This document shows, in pieces, positions 44,866-56,888 of a stretch of DNA of 64,000 bases. The position numbers and the translations under genes were made by a program. The notes beneath the pieces were generated by a model. The model was not told where the DNA came from. It searched no databases and saw only the letters and a program-made list of their open reading frames with translations. The stretch covers positions 21,927,501-21,991,500 of the forward strand of contig NC_084932.1 in NCBI RefSeq assembly GCF_958298935.1. Direction: 5' to 3'. This stretch comes from Phragmites australis. Taxonomy: Eukaryota > Streptophyta > Magnoliopsida > Poales > Poaceae. How positions within the stretch are numbered: position 1 is the first letter of the stretch; every line of letters starts with the position of its first letter.

Positions 44866-47800
44866 ATGAACACAGCAAAACTGTCTTGCTTTGTGTGCTG
44901 TGAGATTGGATATTTCGCCAAGGATTGTCCAGACCGTAAGGGAAGAAAGGCTCCACAAAAGCAGAACTCAAAGACTACTAATGTGGTGACCATTGGTGAA
45001 GCTAGAAACAGAGCTGGATGGTATGAAAATTTACCCTCAGTGTTTTCAGTATTTCAGTCTACTAAGTGGTGGATTGATTCAGGGGCCAATATTCATGTGT
45101 GTGCTGATATCTCAATGTTCTCATCTTATCAGGTCGTCTATGATTCTTCTGTCCTAATGGGGAATGGGTCACATGCTTCTATTCGTGGTATTGACATGGT
45201 AGATTTGAAGTTTACTTCGGGAAAGATCGTGCAGCTAAGGAACCTACAACATGTCCCTACAATGAACAAAAATCTAGTTAGCGGCTCCCTTCTTTGTATA
45301 GACGGGTTTAAGGTGGTGTTAGAGTCCAATAAAGTAGTAGTATCAAAGCATGGACAATTTATTGGTAAAAGCTATGAGTGTGGAGGCCTATTCCGTTTTT
45401 CCCTTTCTAATTTCCGCAATAAGTCTGTGAACCATATTTGTGGCAATGCTAATGATGATGCTAGTGTTTGGCATTCGCGGTTATGTTATTTGAATTTTGG
45501 TTTTATGACTCGACTTTCCAGCAATAGTTTAATTCCAAATTTTTCCATGGTCAAAGGTTCTAAGTGTCATCGTTGTGTGCAATCAAAACAACCTCGTAAG
45601 CCCCACAGGGCAGCCGAGAAGAGAAATTTGGCACCTCTAGAACTCATACATTCAGATCTGTGTGAAATGAATGGTGTGTTGACGAAGGGTGGAAAAAGAT
45701 ATTTTATGACTTTGATTGATGATGCGACTAGATATTGCTATGTTTATTTGTTAAAAACGAAAGATGAGACTCTAGATCACTTTAAAATCTATAAGGCAGA
45801 AGTTGAGAATCAACTAGAGAGAAAGTTCAAAAGAATTAGATCGGATTATGGTGGAGAGTATTTCTCTAGTGATTTCGATTTATTCTATGAGAAATATGAG
45901 ATTATTCATGAGAGGACACCTCCCTATTCACCCCAATCAAACGGGGTTACCGAAAGGAAGAACCGCACATTAACTAACTTAGTTAATACCATGTTAGACA
46001 CTGCAGGATTATCTAAGACATGGTGAGAGAGGCCCTATTGACTTCATGTTATGTCCTGAATAGAGTTCCTCTCAAGGATAAAGAGAAAAGCCCATATGAA
46101 GAATGGGAAGGGAGAAAGCTATCACTTTCTTATTTGCGCACTTGGGAATGCTCGGCAAAAGTCAATGTACCAATAACTAAAAAGCGCAAGCTCGGACCTA
46201 AAACAGTGGATTGTGTCTTTCTGGGATATGCTCATTGGAGCATTGCTTATAGGTTTTTAGTGGTTAAATCTGAGGTACCTGATGTGCATGTCGATACAAT
46301 GATGGAGTCTCATGATGCAATATTTTTGAGCTCATATTTCCTATGAAAGATTTACATAGCATGTCTAGACTATCTTATGAGATAATCTCTGAACCTCCTC
46401 CACCTCTTGAGATTATTGAACAAATACATGAGCAAGATTCTGAGGAGGTTGACAGTGAAGCTCCTAGGAGGAGTAAGAGACAAATGATTGCAAAGTCTTT
46501 TGGTGATGATTTCATTGTGTACGTTGTGGATGACACTCCTAAGTCTATCTCAGAAGCATTTGCATCTCCAGATACAGACTACTGGCAGGAGGTTGTACGG
46601 AGCGAAATGGATTCCATCCTCGTAAGTGGAACTTAGGAGGTCACAGAACGACCCTATGGATGCAAACCTGTGGGTTGCAAGTGGGTGTTAAAGAAGAAAC
46701 TTAGGCCCGACGGTACTATTGAAAAGTACAAGGCTCGGCTTGTGGCTAAGGGTTATACCCAAAAGGAAGGTGAAGACTTCTTTGACACTTATTCACCTGT
46801 TGCGAGATTGACTACTATTCGAGTGCTACTTTCCTTGGCTGCCTCACATGGTCTCATCATTCATCAGATGGACGTTAAGACAGCTTTCCTTAATGGAGAG
46901 TTGGACGAAGAAATTTATATGGAACAGCCTGATGGGTTTGTAGTAAAAAATCAAGAAGGTATAGTGTGTAAGTTGTTGAAGTCCTTGTATGGCCTTAAAT
47001 AAGCTCTTAAACAATGGCATGAGAAGTTCGACATAACTGTAACATCTGCAGGTTTTTCGGTCAATGAGGCAGATAAATGTGTGTACTATCGCCATGGGAG
47101 GGCTAAGGGAGTTATATTGTGCTTGTATGTTGATGACATATTGATATTTGGAATAAACCTTAACGTGGTTAATGAGGTCAAGTCTTTATTATCTCAAAAC
47201 TTTAATATGAAAGATCTGGGTAACGCTGATGTAATCTTAAACATCAAGTTAATCAAAGGAGAGAATGGGATTACTCTTACACAATCTCATTATGTTGAGA
47301 AGGTCTTGAGCCGCTTTGGTTACCAGGACAGCAAGCGTTCTCCAACACCTTATGATCCTAGTGTGATATTTCGAAAGAATAAGAAAAGTGGCAGGGATCA
47401 ACTGAGATACTCTCAGATTATTGGATCACTCATGTACCTAGCTAGTGCTACAAGGCCTGACATCTCATTTGCTGTGAGCAAATTGAGTCGCTTTACTTCT
47501 AACCCGAGTGATGAGTATTGGTGTGCGCTTGAACGAGTTATGCGCTATTTGCTTGGTGCTATGAGTTATGGTTTTCACTATTCTGAGTACCCATTGGTAC
47601 TAGAGGGTTATAGTGATTCAAACTGGATATCTGATGCTGATGAGATTTACACCACAAGTGGATATGTATTCACTCTAGGTGGTGCTACTGTGCCATGGAG
47701 GTCTTGCAAACAAACTATTTTGACGAGATCAACTATGGAAGCAGAACTCATTGCATTAGACACAGCTATTGTTGAGGCAGAATGGCTGCGTGAGTTGTTG

Positions 47801-48076
47801 ATGGACGTACCTGTGGTTGAGAAACCGGTACCGGCTATCCTTATGAACTGTGATAATCAGATGGTTATTATCAAAGTAAACAGTTCTAAAGATAATGACA
47901 AGTCCTCAAGTTACGTGAAAAGACGATTGAAGTCTATCAGGAAATTGAGAAACTCCGGAGTGATAACCTTGGATTATGTCCAAACAGCTAAGAACCTGGC
48001 AGATCCCTTTACAAAGGGACTATCACGGAGTGTGATAGATAATGCATCGAAGGAGATGGATATGAGACCCTTGTGA
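44866..48076 (+). pseudogene. Zinc knuckle, protease, integrase, reverse transcriptase and RNase H of Copia copy 2
   Basis: Open frames 44866-46026, 46020-46346, 46343-46636, 46670-47002 and 47081-48076 together cover Copia pol. Landmarks: knuckle CFVCCEIGYFAKDC with Tyr (44911-44913) in place of the zinc-binding His; protease WWIDSGANIHV; pre-integrase HRCVQSKQPRKPH; integrase FMTLIDDATRYCYVY, RSDYGGEYF and PQSNGVTERKNRTL with the DDE residues; reverse transcriptase [18 protein letters not shown] and LCLYVDDILIFG; RNase H EGYSDSNWISDADE and STMEAELIALD. Lesions: frameshifts near 46020 and 46340, TAG at 46634-46636 (Trp expected), TAA at 47000-47002 (Gln expected after LYGLK). All catalytic motifs are otherwise present, so this copy decayed recently relative to copy 1. 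Confidence 0.93.
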
Positions 48077-48631
48077 GTTATACCATAGTGGTAACCCAAC
48101 TTATGTGATCGGAGATCCCGTGAATTAGGACCTAGAAAGAACAAGCTATTAGTCTAACTGGAGGAGAGTACCTTTGTTGTTTGACCCACTCGAGTGAAGA
48201 TGCAATACTCTCAGAGATCTGTAAGGCAGGTTGGCTAATGCCTTAATGTGTTCTATTGGCTTTAAGTAGCAAAGATGCTGACCTATAGGGCATTCTTGAA
48301 AGAACACACTTATATGAGTCTGACTGTTGGTCACAGTCTATGAGATTTGGGTGATCTCTAGTAAACTCATGAAGAGACCATGAAGTATGACTTATATGCT
48401 TCACCTGTGGGGTAGTCTATTGGCAGCCAAGTATCAGTTATGGCTTTAAGTAAAATTTGTTTGCACAAAACTTGCAATTCAAGACATAATCCATTGTTCA
48501 AGTTGTGAATGAGTGTAGCTTGATGTTCTTGGTGGATGTTCAACTTAACAGTCTCCATTGAAACACTGGTATATCAAATAACAGTGGGAAACTGGTAATT
48601 CTCTATGGGAGTTTGAGATCTGTTGGGGGAT

Positions 48632-49394
48632 TGTTAGAATTGTTGGGGCCGGCCCATGTAATAATTCCTAATAAATCTCTAAGTCCCATATTGTGGAGAG
48701 GTGGCCCATATTGAGGCCCACCCTCTATTAGTACCATATTGTTAATGGTGGTGGAGGTGGGGGATTTTCTCCCTATATATATGCAAGGAGCCCCACCTCT
48801 TTGGGTACACGAAAACATAGACTGCTAATTGATAGTAGCCTAAAATTAGGAACGCTCTCAATATGTGAGTCTATATAAGAGTTAGGGTTTTTCCTCTTTC
48901 TCTTTCTGTTGTGCTGCTGTTGTAGTCTACTCTATCCCGACGTCGGCGTGCACCGCCAATCGAGAGAGCAGGTCTTCGAAACCCTCGCTCTTGAGATCTT
49001 GCACTGGAAGAGGGCGAATAAGGTTTTTGGGAAGCGCTCCGCGTGACTGCTCAAGTTCTTCACCACGGCTTGTCTTCCTGCTCGCTTGGGCCCTACCTGC
49101 TGTCACCGTCAACAATTTCAGCACATCGTCAGCAGGATCGATCGTGCCATCTACACGGTGCAACCAGCATCTTCAGCAACTTTCACAATGCAGGACTAGT
49201 ACGTAAAAATCATGTTACTTGTACTTTATTTCCTGTGATTCCTAATTTCGAGTATAATAGATCTAGTCATATGTTGTGCTTTCGTACACATGTCTAGATT
49301 ATGCTCTGGTGATATGATTATATCAGTTTATCCGTTTCTGCTCATAATTTATTTATGGATTAAATTAAATTTTAAAATGCCTTATTTTTCAACA
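48632..49394 (+). repeat. Right LTR of Copia copy 2 (763 bp)
   Basis: Starts TGTTAGAATTGTTGGGG, ends TTTTTCAACA. GTCTATATAAGAG at about 48870. Many substitutions separate it from the left LTR, so the insertion is not very recent. Confidence 0.92.
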
Positions 49395-49488
49395 TAGTGT
49401 AGAGATATAGAAGATGAATCTTTTAGGAAAAACCCCTATACGGGGATATAGAGGATGAGTTTTAGAGGATCTGTTGGAGATATTCTTA

Positions 49489-49679
49489 TGACAGCTCCAA
49501 TGACTAATAAATTGCTAGATCTAACTATTGGAACATATTTCTTAAAAATTTGTAAAGATCTCACCTTTCATAATTTCTTATAGCTCGTAAAAGAGAGAAG
49601 TATTAAGATAAGAGCCATTTTAGACTTAGAACTCTCTTAGCATCTCACGTAGGAGAGAGTGTGCGCATTGGAGCTGCGC
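49489..49679. mobile_element. Tourist-like MITE, 191 bp
   Basis: Ends are TGACAGCTCCAATGACT and, in inverse, GCGCAGCTCCAATGCGC, sharing the core CAGCTCCAATG. TTA lies on both sides (49486-49488 and 49680-49682). The left TTA is the same one that ends the split PIF-like element. Confidence 0.7.
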
Positions 49680-49682
49680 TTA

Positions 49683-50851
49683 TGCAACTCCTCTTAAACC
49701 ACGACCTGACACATGCTTCTTCTGCTGCTGGCAACCACACCGGACCAAGGCCATGTGATTCTGCATGCTGATGCAGCTCCGAATAATATTTCACATCAGA
49801 TTGACTACCAGCATTACTGTTAACACATGATGATACGATCCCGTTGCATGACATGATTGCACGATGGAATATAGAAGGATGCTTCCAGCTTCCCTTCAGG
49901 TTGCTGTCGTGATCTCGGGATGAATCTGAATCTGGCCCGACATGTTCCCTGCGCAGACATGGCCTTATAAGTCACATTTAATTCCGTTTAGGGTGGGGAA
50001 TTTTTTATATTTCAGTTTTTTAAACTAATATTTTAATAATAGTATATAGGAAACTAAATTTTCAAGTAGTAGTCTCTTTTATGGTATCAAAATTCTTGAC
50101 GTGACTTTTTAACTTGGTCAAATTAATACATATGATGTGACCAATGTGATCACACTAGCGTCAGCTCCGACATCTTTACACATGGTGCCAACGTGACAGC
50201 TCTGAGTCATGCTAAATACTTTGATGTGACTCAGGATAACTATTGAGGTCAGATGAATACTACCGACCAGATTCTAATTTTTCTTATTCTCTCTTTCTCT
50301 ATTTGGACAGTGGAGTTATCGTGCTCTAAAATTTATATAACTTTTTTTTAGTCCTATAATTTATGATAAATCCAATTTAAAAGGATTAACCTCAATAACC
50401 CTTGTAGATTTTTTTTTAAAAAAAAATCTAAAAAGAGCTACTTTTAAAACTCCTAGTAATTTTTAAGGCCTCAAAGAAATTCCAAAAATCTGAAAAATCA
50501 CTAATATTCCTCTCATGTGGCATAATAATTTCTAAAATTATTTCAAACCCTATGTTACTTGGTGAAAAGTGAGAACTTTGCAATGCTCCATTTATATGCA
50601 TTTTTATCATTTCATGTGATATACCTTTTTTAATTCAATTTGAAATGATAAAAATTAAAATTACATAAATGGTCTTGTATTCCCTTAACCATCATTTCAT
50701 GTTCCATTTATATGCATTTTTATTGGATGATGCAGGGCGGTCCCAACTTTCACGACGTAGGATCAACAAGCAAGGATAACTAGCTACAAATAGCCAAGAT
50801 AACAGTGCAACCAAACAAATATACTCAAAGTCAATCATCGTCTCTATACGG
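49683..50851. other. No gene; contains a diverged copy of the foldback arm
   Basis: Positions about 50330-50660 repeat in diverged form the arm sequence of the 5.5-7.2 kb foldback: CTCCATTTATATGCATTTTT at 50587 is identical to 6061. The rest has no recognised element or gene. Confidence 0.6.
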
Positions 50852-52565
50852 TGTGAGAAACGGTGACGTCCTAAGAGGGGGAGTTGAATTAGGACACTTA
50901 GAAACCTAAAACAAATTGGCTCCAAAAACTTCACAAGAGAAACATATATCAATTTCTATCTAAATGTGCTCTAGATTTATCTAGTGTGTTTACTCTACCG
51001 CTTAAGAAGATTGTAACCTACTATATCAAGGTAAATTGCAAGTATATAAATACAAAAACGTAAATAAGAAGAGAGACAAACTCGACATAAGATATTTTTG
51101 TCCCATGGTATCGATGACATAAATGACACCCCTAATCCACGTTGAAGTTCCACAAAGGATATGCTCCCCGTCTCCAAGTCTCTTCCGGTCACGACTCTTG
51201 AGCTACTAAATCACCAAGATAAGGTCTCAAGAACGATGAGCCACCAAGATAAGGTCTCACTACTAGCCTCTCTTTCGGTCACTTTTCACCGTGATCACTT
51301 CAGAACTTGAGCCATCAAGGCAAGGGTCTTCATGTCCCCGTACACATGTCTTACCACTATTTCACACCAAGTTAGAGGGTCAACAAGCTTGAGCCACCAA
51401 GGCTCAAGATGCCGGCGAGTCACCAAGACTCCAAAGCACCAACGTACCACTCGGTACAAATTAGGATCACTCTTTGATCCCTTCTTCAAGCTGCAACGCC
51501 TAGCTACAACTCACTCTAGGCCTATAAGCACTAAATACTCTCTAATCTTGTGCTTAATCACCTTGAATGATTATTTTAAGTACTTTGGTGGTTTGGATAT
51601 CTTCTCAAGTGTATATGAGCTTTCTCTAGACTCCAGTAGCATGCCACACCTTCAAATAACTGAGTGAAGGGGTATTTATAGCATCAAACCCGCTAACTAG
51701 CCGTTTTTCCAATGGCTCCGAAAAGCTGTTAACACCGGATGATCCAGTGAGAACAGTAGTACTAACACCAGATCATCCGATGAGTACAAACTCAGAAACT
51801 AGCTATTGGACTTTCACTCAAAGTCTCTATGAACACCGAACACTCCGGCGTGTCTTCAAATCCATCAGTGGACCTTTCAGTGAGTTATCTTAATCCATCC
51901 GAGCCTTTACAGCCTCTCTGTGTAAAATACTCCGGTGCATTCATCTAGTGTTCATTCCATTCATATCGAACTATCTGGTGAGTTAAACTTTCTCTTATTT
52001 TTTTCTAGAAATGTTCCGATGCAACTATCTCTGTGATCACCGGACTATCCGTTGAGTTGGTCTTCATTCTTCTGCAATTGTAGTCACCTCTGCAAGAAAT
52101 GCTCCGTTGCCATACTCCGGTGTGCACAAACCAAGCACCTAACCTTCCTGTGGGTTGATCCTCAGTCTTATACACTTGCATTCTTCTCTACAAAGAAATG
52201 CTCTGGTGTTATCCTGTGCAGATCACCGGACTATTTGGTGAGGTCCTCAACCTTCTCCCCTTTGTCAGAAATACTCCGATGAGTTTAACATATAGAGCAC
52301 TGGACTATCCAGTGAGACTATCAGTCTCTGTGCACAATGCTCCGATGAGTGTAAACTCCTCTGCACCGAATCTACCAATGAGTTCAATTCTCCTAGGACT
52401 TCTCCAATTTAATCAAACTTTATCTCGGCTACGATGACTTCTTAATGTATTGCGTCCATGAGACATACTAACATATATTCTTTACAAACATGTTAGTCCC
52501 AATGACTATGTTATAATTAATCATTAAAATCACAATCATAGTCTAATAGGGTCATTTTTGCTACA
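50852..52565 (-). repeat. 3' LTR of the minus-strand Copia-type element (1714 bp)
   Basis: Starts TGTAGCAAAAATGACCC at 52565 on the minus strand and ends near TTTCTCACA at 50852. Positions 50852-51400 align with 55356-55910. The interval 51730-52400 holds many degenerate copies of CCGGA(C/T)NATCC(G/A)(G/A)TGAG, related to the arrays in the other SIRE-like LTRs. Confidence 0.87.
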
Positions 52566-53689
52566 ATCTCCCCCTTTTGTGATTGATGACAATACAACTA
52601 AAGCAAGTGGTAAATAATAAATGATACTAATCATAAAGAGCACAAAGTCTTACCACATTGCTTGGATGCATGTTCTTACCATTTAGTCCCCATTTATTGT
52701 GGCTCCCCCTTTCTCCATTACCACTATCTCTCTTGATCGATCCATATAAGAGCTTCTCCCTCTTTATCAACCTAGGTGCCTCATGTTGCTTCTTATATCT
52801 TCTTCTTCTCCCCCCTTTGTCAACTTCAATATTGCTAGACATCTTGAATCTTTCTTCTTGCTTTGATCATCAAACTTCTCCCCCTTTATCAACAATCTCA
52901 AAAAAATGTTACAAACATATGTTGAACTTGAGGAAAAAGTTAAAGCACATGTGAGAGAGCTTCATAAATCATGATTCAATGAAATGATACTAATTGAAAA
53001 TATATACCAATTGTAAGGATAGGAGGCATTGATATCAATTGAAAAAGATAAGCAAAGATCATAATTTATGAAACTCACATGATATAATCTAAACTCCTCT
53101 TTATGTGTGTATACATATAATAAGACCAACTTATGAATACCATTTGTACGAATGTAGCAATATGCGCAAATCTAGACAATAAGTAGAGGTAGGAAGTTTA
53201 AGTCATATCATGCATGAAGATAGTTTAAGTGTAGAAATGAATTAACAATGATACCAATTGAAGCATTTAAGCTTCGCATACCTTCGAAAACATGTTGATT
53301 TCTCCATGAGACTACAAAAGATACATCTAGCAATATATGTTAGTCTCAAAATCACAACTCATAGTATATACTCCCCCTAAATATGTGTGTACAAGTTTTG
53401 AATACTTACGAGACATATCCACTAACCTATAACTAATAAACCATTTAGGTTGCTCGTAGGTTAGAAACAAGAACAAACAACCTACCATTTGAAAATCTAC
53501 ACTAGGTATTATAATAAATTGAAATATACACATGCAATTCTAGACAAGACAATGGTTCAAAACATGAACAAAAGTCTAGCTTTCATTACCTCATTACCTT
53601 TGGTGGGGATTTGTGTATACGATGATCATGATTGTCATCAAAGTGCCAAATCTTATACACTTGGCTTCTTCGATTGAACATTCATTTTA

Positions 53690-55289
53690 TCTTTGCACGA
53701 TTTTTTTGAGGAGGTTTGACATGGTTCTTTCACTTTAATCTTGACAAGTTCTTCTTGTGCTTTTCCACTTTTTGCTTGAGCTCATCATTTTCTTGTGCAA
53801 TGAGTTCATTAGATGGTTCTAAAAGAACATTCTTAACACATATTTCATTGAAAAGGGGTGAGCATGATATATCAATTAAATCATCCTAAGAAGAGCAAGC
53901 ATCTACCTTATGATTAAAATTAAATAGAGAGATAGATTATTATAAAAGGGCCTTAGATTGAGATTCAATGCACTCAAATTTTACCTTAAGCTCATCATGC
54001 TCCTTGTTTAGTAAAATAAATTTTCTCAATAATTATTCATAATTAGAAACAGATGTAGCATGAATATCATTAAGTGCCTTGAATTTCTTAAGCTTTTTTG
54101 ATTGTTTCTTAAGGACCCTTTGTTGCTCATTGATAAAATGAAGGATTTCATCATATGAGGGAGAATCCTCATCAGATTCATCATCACTTACATTGCTATC
54201 CATACCTTAGGTCATAAAACACTTGTGTGATGACTTGCACGATAACAACTTGCGTGATGATGACCTTGAGGAAGAGCTTCTCTTGGAGGTGTAGGTGGCA
54301 AAGGTCTCATCACTTGATTTTGAATCTTCATCTTCACTCACCTATCTTCTCATGCTTGCAAATTCTTTGGCTCTTCTCCTTGTCTCCCTCTTACTTTTGA
54401 TCTTTTTCTCCTTCTTGATGCGATCAATAGTTTTAACCAAGTCTTTCATGGATATCCATTGATCAATCTTAATATTGATCTTCTTGATGTTTTTCTCCAC
54501 TTGAGAGATGAGCTTGATGACTTTGGGATTCATTTCTTCATCACTTGATGTGTTTTGCTCATCATCTTCATTGCTCTATTCATCTTCATCTTCATCATCT
54601 TTGCTTGAGCTTAACTCTTGCTCTTGCCTCCTCATCTTCGCCTTCATGTGTGGGCATGATGCTTACTTGCTTGTGAGAGCAAGATTCTTGTCATCGGATG
54701 AGGAAGAGGCCTCCACCCCTATATTTATGGTCATCTCATGGGCGGTGATCTTGCCGAGCACTTAACTTGAAATCATCTTCTTTGTTTCATTGTTGTCGTA
54801 GATGATGGAGATTATCAACTTGTACATTGGAAGAAGAGCTTGAAGTATTCTTCTCACAACTTGATCATCATCAATTGGTGTCAAATCTAGCCCATTGATC
54901 TCATTGATAAGAATATTCAAACGTAAGTACATGTCATTAGAACTTTTATGGGAAAATTATTTGATGTTATTGAGCTTAATAACAAGCACATGATATTTCT
55001 CATTGCGCATATTCTTTGTGCCTTCATGTATTTCAATGAGACTTGTCCAAATATCATGTGCATTGGTGAGAGAAGAAACACGATTAAATGCATCAATATT
55101 TAAAGATGATAAAAAGATACTCTTTGCCAATGCATCTAATTGTCTCTCCTTGTTGGTGATGCGAGGTCTCGTCCCTTCCTTGGTGACTCTCCAAACATCT
55201 AGACATCTGGCTTGCAAAAAACAAGATATTAGAATTTTCTAACGCGAGAATTTTGTGTCATCGAAAAGTGGAGCACTATAGGTATCCAT
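53690..55289 (-). pseudogene. Gag remnant (UBN2 type) of the minus-strand Copia-type element
   Basis: The start ATG is at 55289 (MDTYSAPLFDD). After an early stop the frame continues at 55217 with KERQLDALAKSIFLSSLNID, AFNRVSSLTNAHDIWTSLIE and IHEGTKNMRNEKYHVL, the UBN2 gag of SIRE-like Copia elements. Later pieces include VVRRILQALPMYK (near 54860), an acidic serine-rich stretch and a lysine-rich part (54533-54342). A zinc knuckle is not evident. Several stops and shifts. Confidence 0.8.
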
Positions 55290-55340
55290 CTCAACTCCGG
55301 ATATCACAACTCTAGGATGTTTAACCTATTAAGAGCATAA

Positions 55341-55353
55341 GGCTCTGATACCA
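55341..55353 (-). promoter_or_regulatory. tRNA-Met primer binding site
   Basis: The minus strand reads TGGTATCAGAGCC, the exact initiator tRNA-Met complement, two nt from the 5' LTR end at 55356. Confidence 0.92.
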
Positions 55354-55355
55354 AT

Positions 55356-55910
55356 TGTAAGGAATAGTAACGTCTTAAGAGAGGGGTGTATTATGACACT
55401 TAGAGATCTAAAACAGATTGGCTCCAAACACTTCACAAGATAAACCTATATTAATTCCTATCTAAATGTGCTCTAGGTTTATCTAATATGTGTACTCTAC
55501 CGCTCAAGAGGATTGCAACATACTCTAGCAAGATAAATTGCAAGTATGTAAATACAGAAATGTAAATAAGGTAGAGAGATAAACTCGACATAAGAGATTT
55601 TATCCTGTGGTATCGATGATATGAATGCCACCCCTAATTCATGTTGGAGCTCCACAAAGGATATGCTCCCGGTCGTCAAGTCTCTTTCGGTCACGGCTCT
55701 TGAGCTACCAAATCACCAAGACAAGGTCTCAAGCACAATGAGCCACCAAACCACCAAGGAAAGGTCTCATCACTAGCCTCTCTTCCGGTCACTTACCGCC
55801 GTGATCACTTTGGAGCTTGAGCCACCAATGGAAGGGTCTCTACGTCCCCGTACACGTGTCTTACTACCACTTCACACCAAGTCAGAGGGTCAACAAGCTT
55901 GAGCTACCAA
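55356..55910 (-). repeat. Truncated 5' LTR of the minus-strand Copia-type element
   Basis: Collinear with 50852-51400 of the 3' LTR. It ends abruptly at GAGCTACCAAG (55910), where the other LTR continues with GCTCAAGATGCC. Confidence 0.85.
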
Positions 55911-56870
55911 GTTTATCGACTAATGAGTTTATCGAGTTTATGAATAGGTTTTAGTCCTATTGAAAAAGTTAAAAGAAATTGACGTCCCTCAAAAAGAAAA
56001 GAGAAGCATCATGAAGAAACTCAATAGGATTTAATTAATTTTACTTTTGAATTTGAGTTCAGGAATGTCGTACTATTAAGAGGGATGTATTTTGATAGTA
56101 TTGCTGGTGTCTCAGTGCTCAAAATATCTTTTTAAAACCAAAATTTGAGAGACACAATCACTCACGGACACTGGAAAAAAGCGCAGAGTTGTCTGAGCCC
56201 GGAGTCTCCGGGTTAGCCCGGATACTCCAGATTCTATTATTGTTTTGGAGTCTTCGAGTAAGACTCCAAAAGAAGGTCTCTGTCTAGCTTAAAGTCTGAG
56301 CCCAGAGTCTCCGGGTTAGCCCGAATACTCCAGACTTTGTTCGTGTCCCGGAGTCTCGTCTCCGAGTGAGACTCCGAGAGAGTCTCGGTCTTGCTTAAAA
56401 GCCTGAGCCCAGAGTTTCTAGGTTAGCCCGGATACTTCGGATGCTGTCAGTATCCCGGAGTCTCCAAGTGAGACTCCGAGAAAGAGTCTCTATCTATCAA
56501 AGGTGCTAAAGCCAGTGTCTCCGAGTTGGTCCGGAGTCTTCGGGTCCTGATGCTTACAGACCCTCCGGGCATCCTCCGGACTGATTTCTTGGCCGTTTTC
56601 TCAAGTGTTACCCGGAGTCTCCGGGTGAACCCGGATACTCCAGGTCAGTGTTACGACTAGTTTCTGACAGGGTTTGTGCGTGTGTTTCTGTGCTACCCGC
56701 AGTCTCCAGGTGAACACGGATACTCCGGGTCTGTCTGAAAAGCACTGTAACAGCTAGTTTTTTGGGGAAGGGTATAAATACCTCTTCACCCCCTCCATTC
56801 AATGCTGCTGAGCTACCTGCGAACGAACCTTCTTAAGAGCATTCAATAGCCCTCCCTAACCATTTTTTGA
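55911..56870 (+). repeat. Partial LTR with a repeat array of about 100-bp period
   Basis: Between 56195 and 56740 six diverged units start near 56197, 56298, 56404, 56511, 56609 and 56694, each with CCCGGAGTCTCCGGGT followed by a CCCGGATACTCC-type half. Each unit can fold on itself. A TATA-like GGTATAAATA is at 56770-56779, a likely LTR promoter. Confidence 0.8.
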
Positions 56871-56888
56871 TGGTACTCATTACCCCGC

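Larger units (their letters stand above)
43381..49394 (+). mobile_element. Copia LTR retrotransposon copy 2, 6014 bp
   Basis: LTRs 43381-44139 and 48632-49394 bound a gag-pol interior much better preserved than in copy 1. Flanking pentamers are GAGTG (43376-43380) and TAGTG (49395-49399), a target duplication with one change. A purine tract (GTTGGGGGAT) precedes the right LTR. Same family as copy 1 in the BRO1-like gene. Reading-frame lesions are few and listed under gag and pol. Confidence 0.95.
42821..49485. mobile_element. PIF/Harbinger-like non-autonomous element split by Copia copy 2
   Basis: The left part (42821-43380) starts AGAGCGACTCCAGCAAG after TTA (42818-42820). The right part (49400-49485) ends with the inverse of GAATATCTCCAACAG, followed by TTA (49486-49488). 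Ends are similar but diverged. The GATATAGAGGATGAG-type subterminal sequence on the right resembles the AGAGGATCTGCTG on the left. Without the retrotransposon it would be about 0.65 kb. No transposase is encoded; the internal open frames (43110-43420) have no domain. Confidence 0.65.
50852..55910 (-). mobile_element. Non-autonomous Copia-type LTR element, 5' LTR truncated
   Basis: On the minus strand: partial 5' LTR (55910-55356), tRNA-Met primer site (55353-55341), an interior of 2.8 kb with gag only, a purine tract (CAAAAGGGGGAGAT, 52579-52566) and a 3' LTR (52565-50852). No protease, integrase or reverse transcriptase was seen, so it would depend on another element. It is cut at about 55910, where plus-strand SIRE-like LTR sequence begins. 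Confidence 0.88.
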
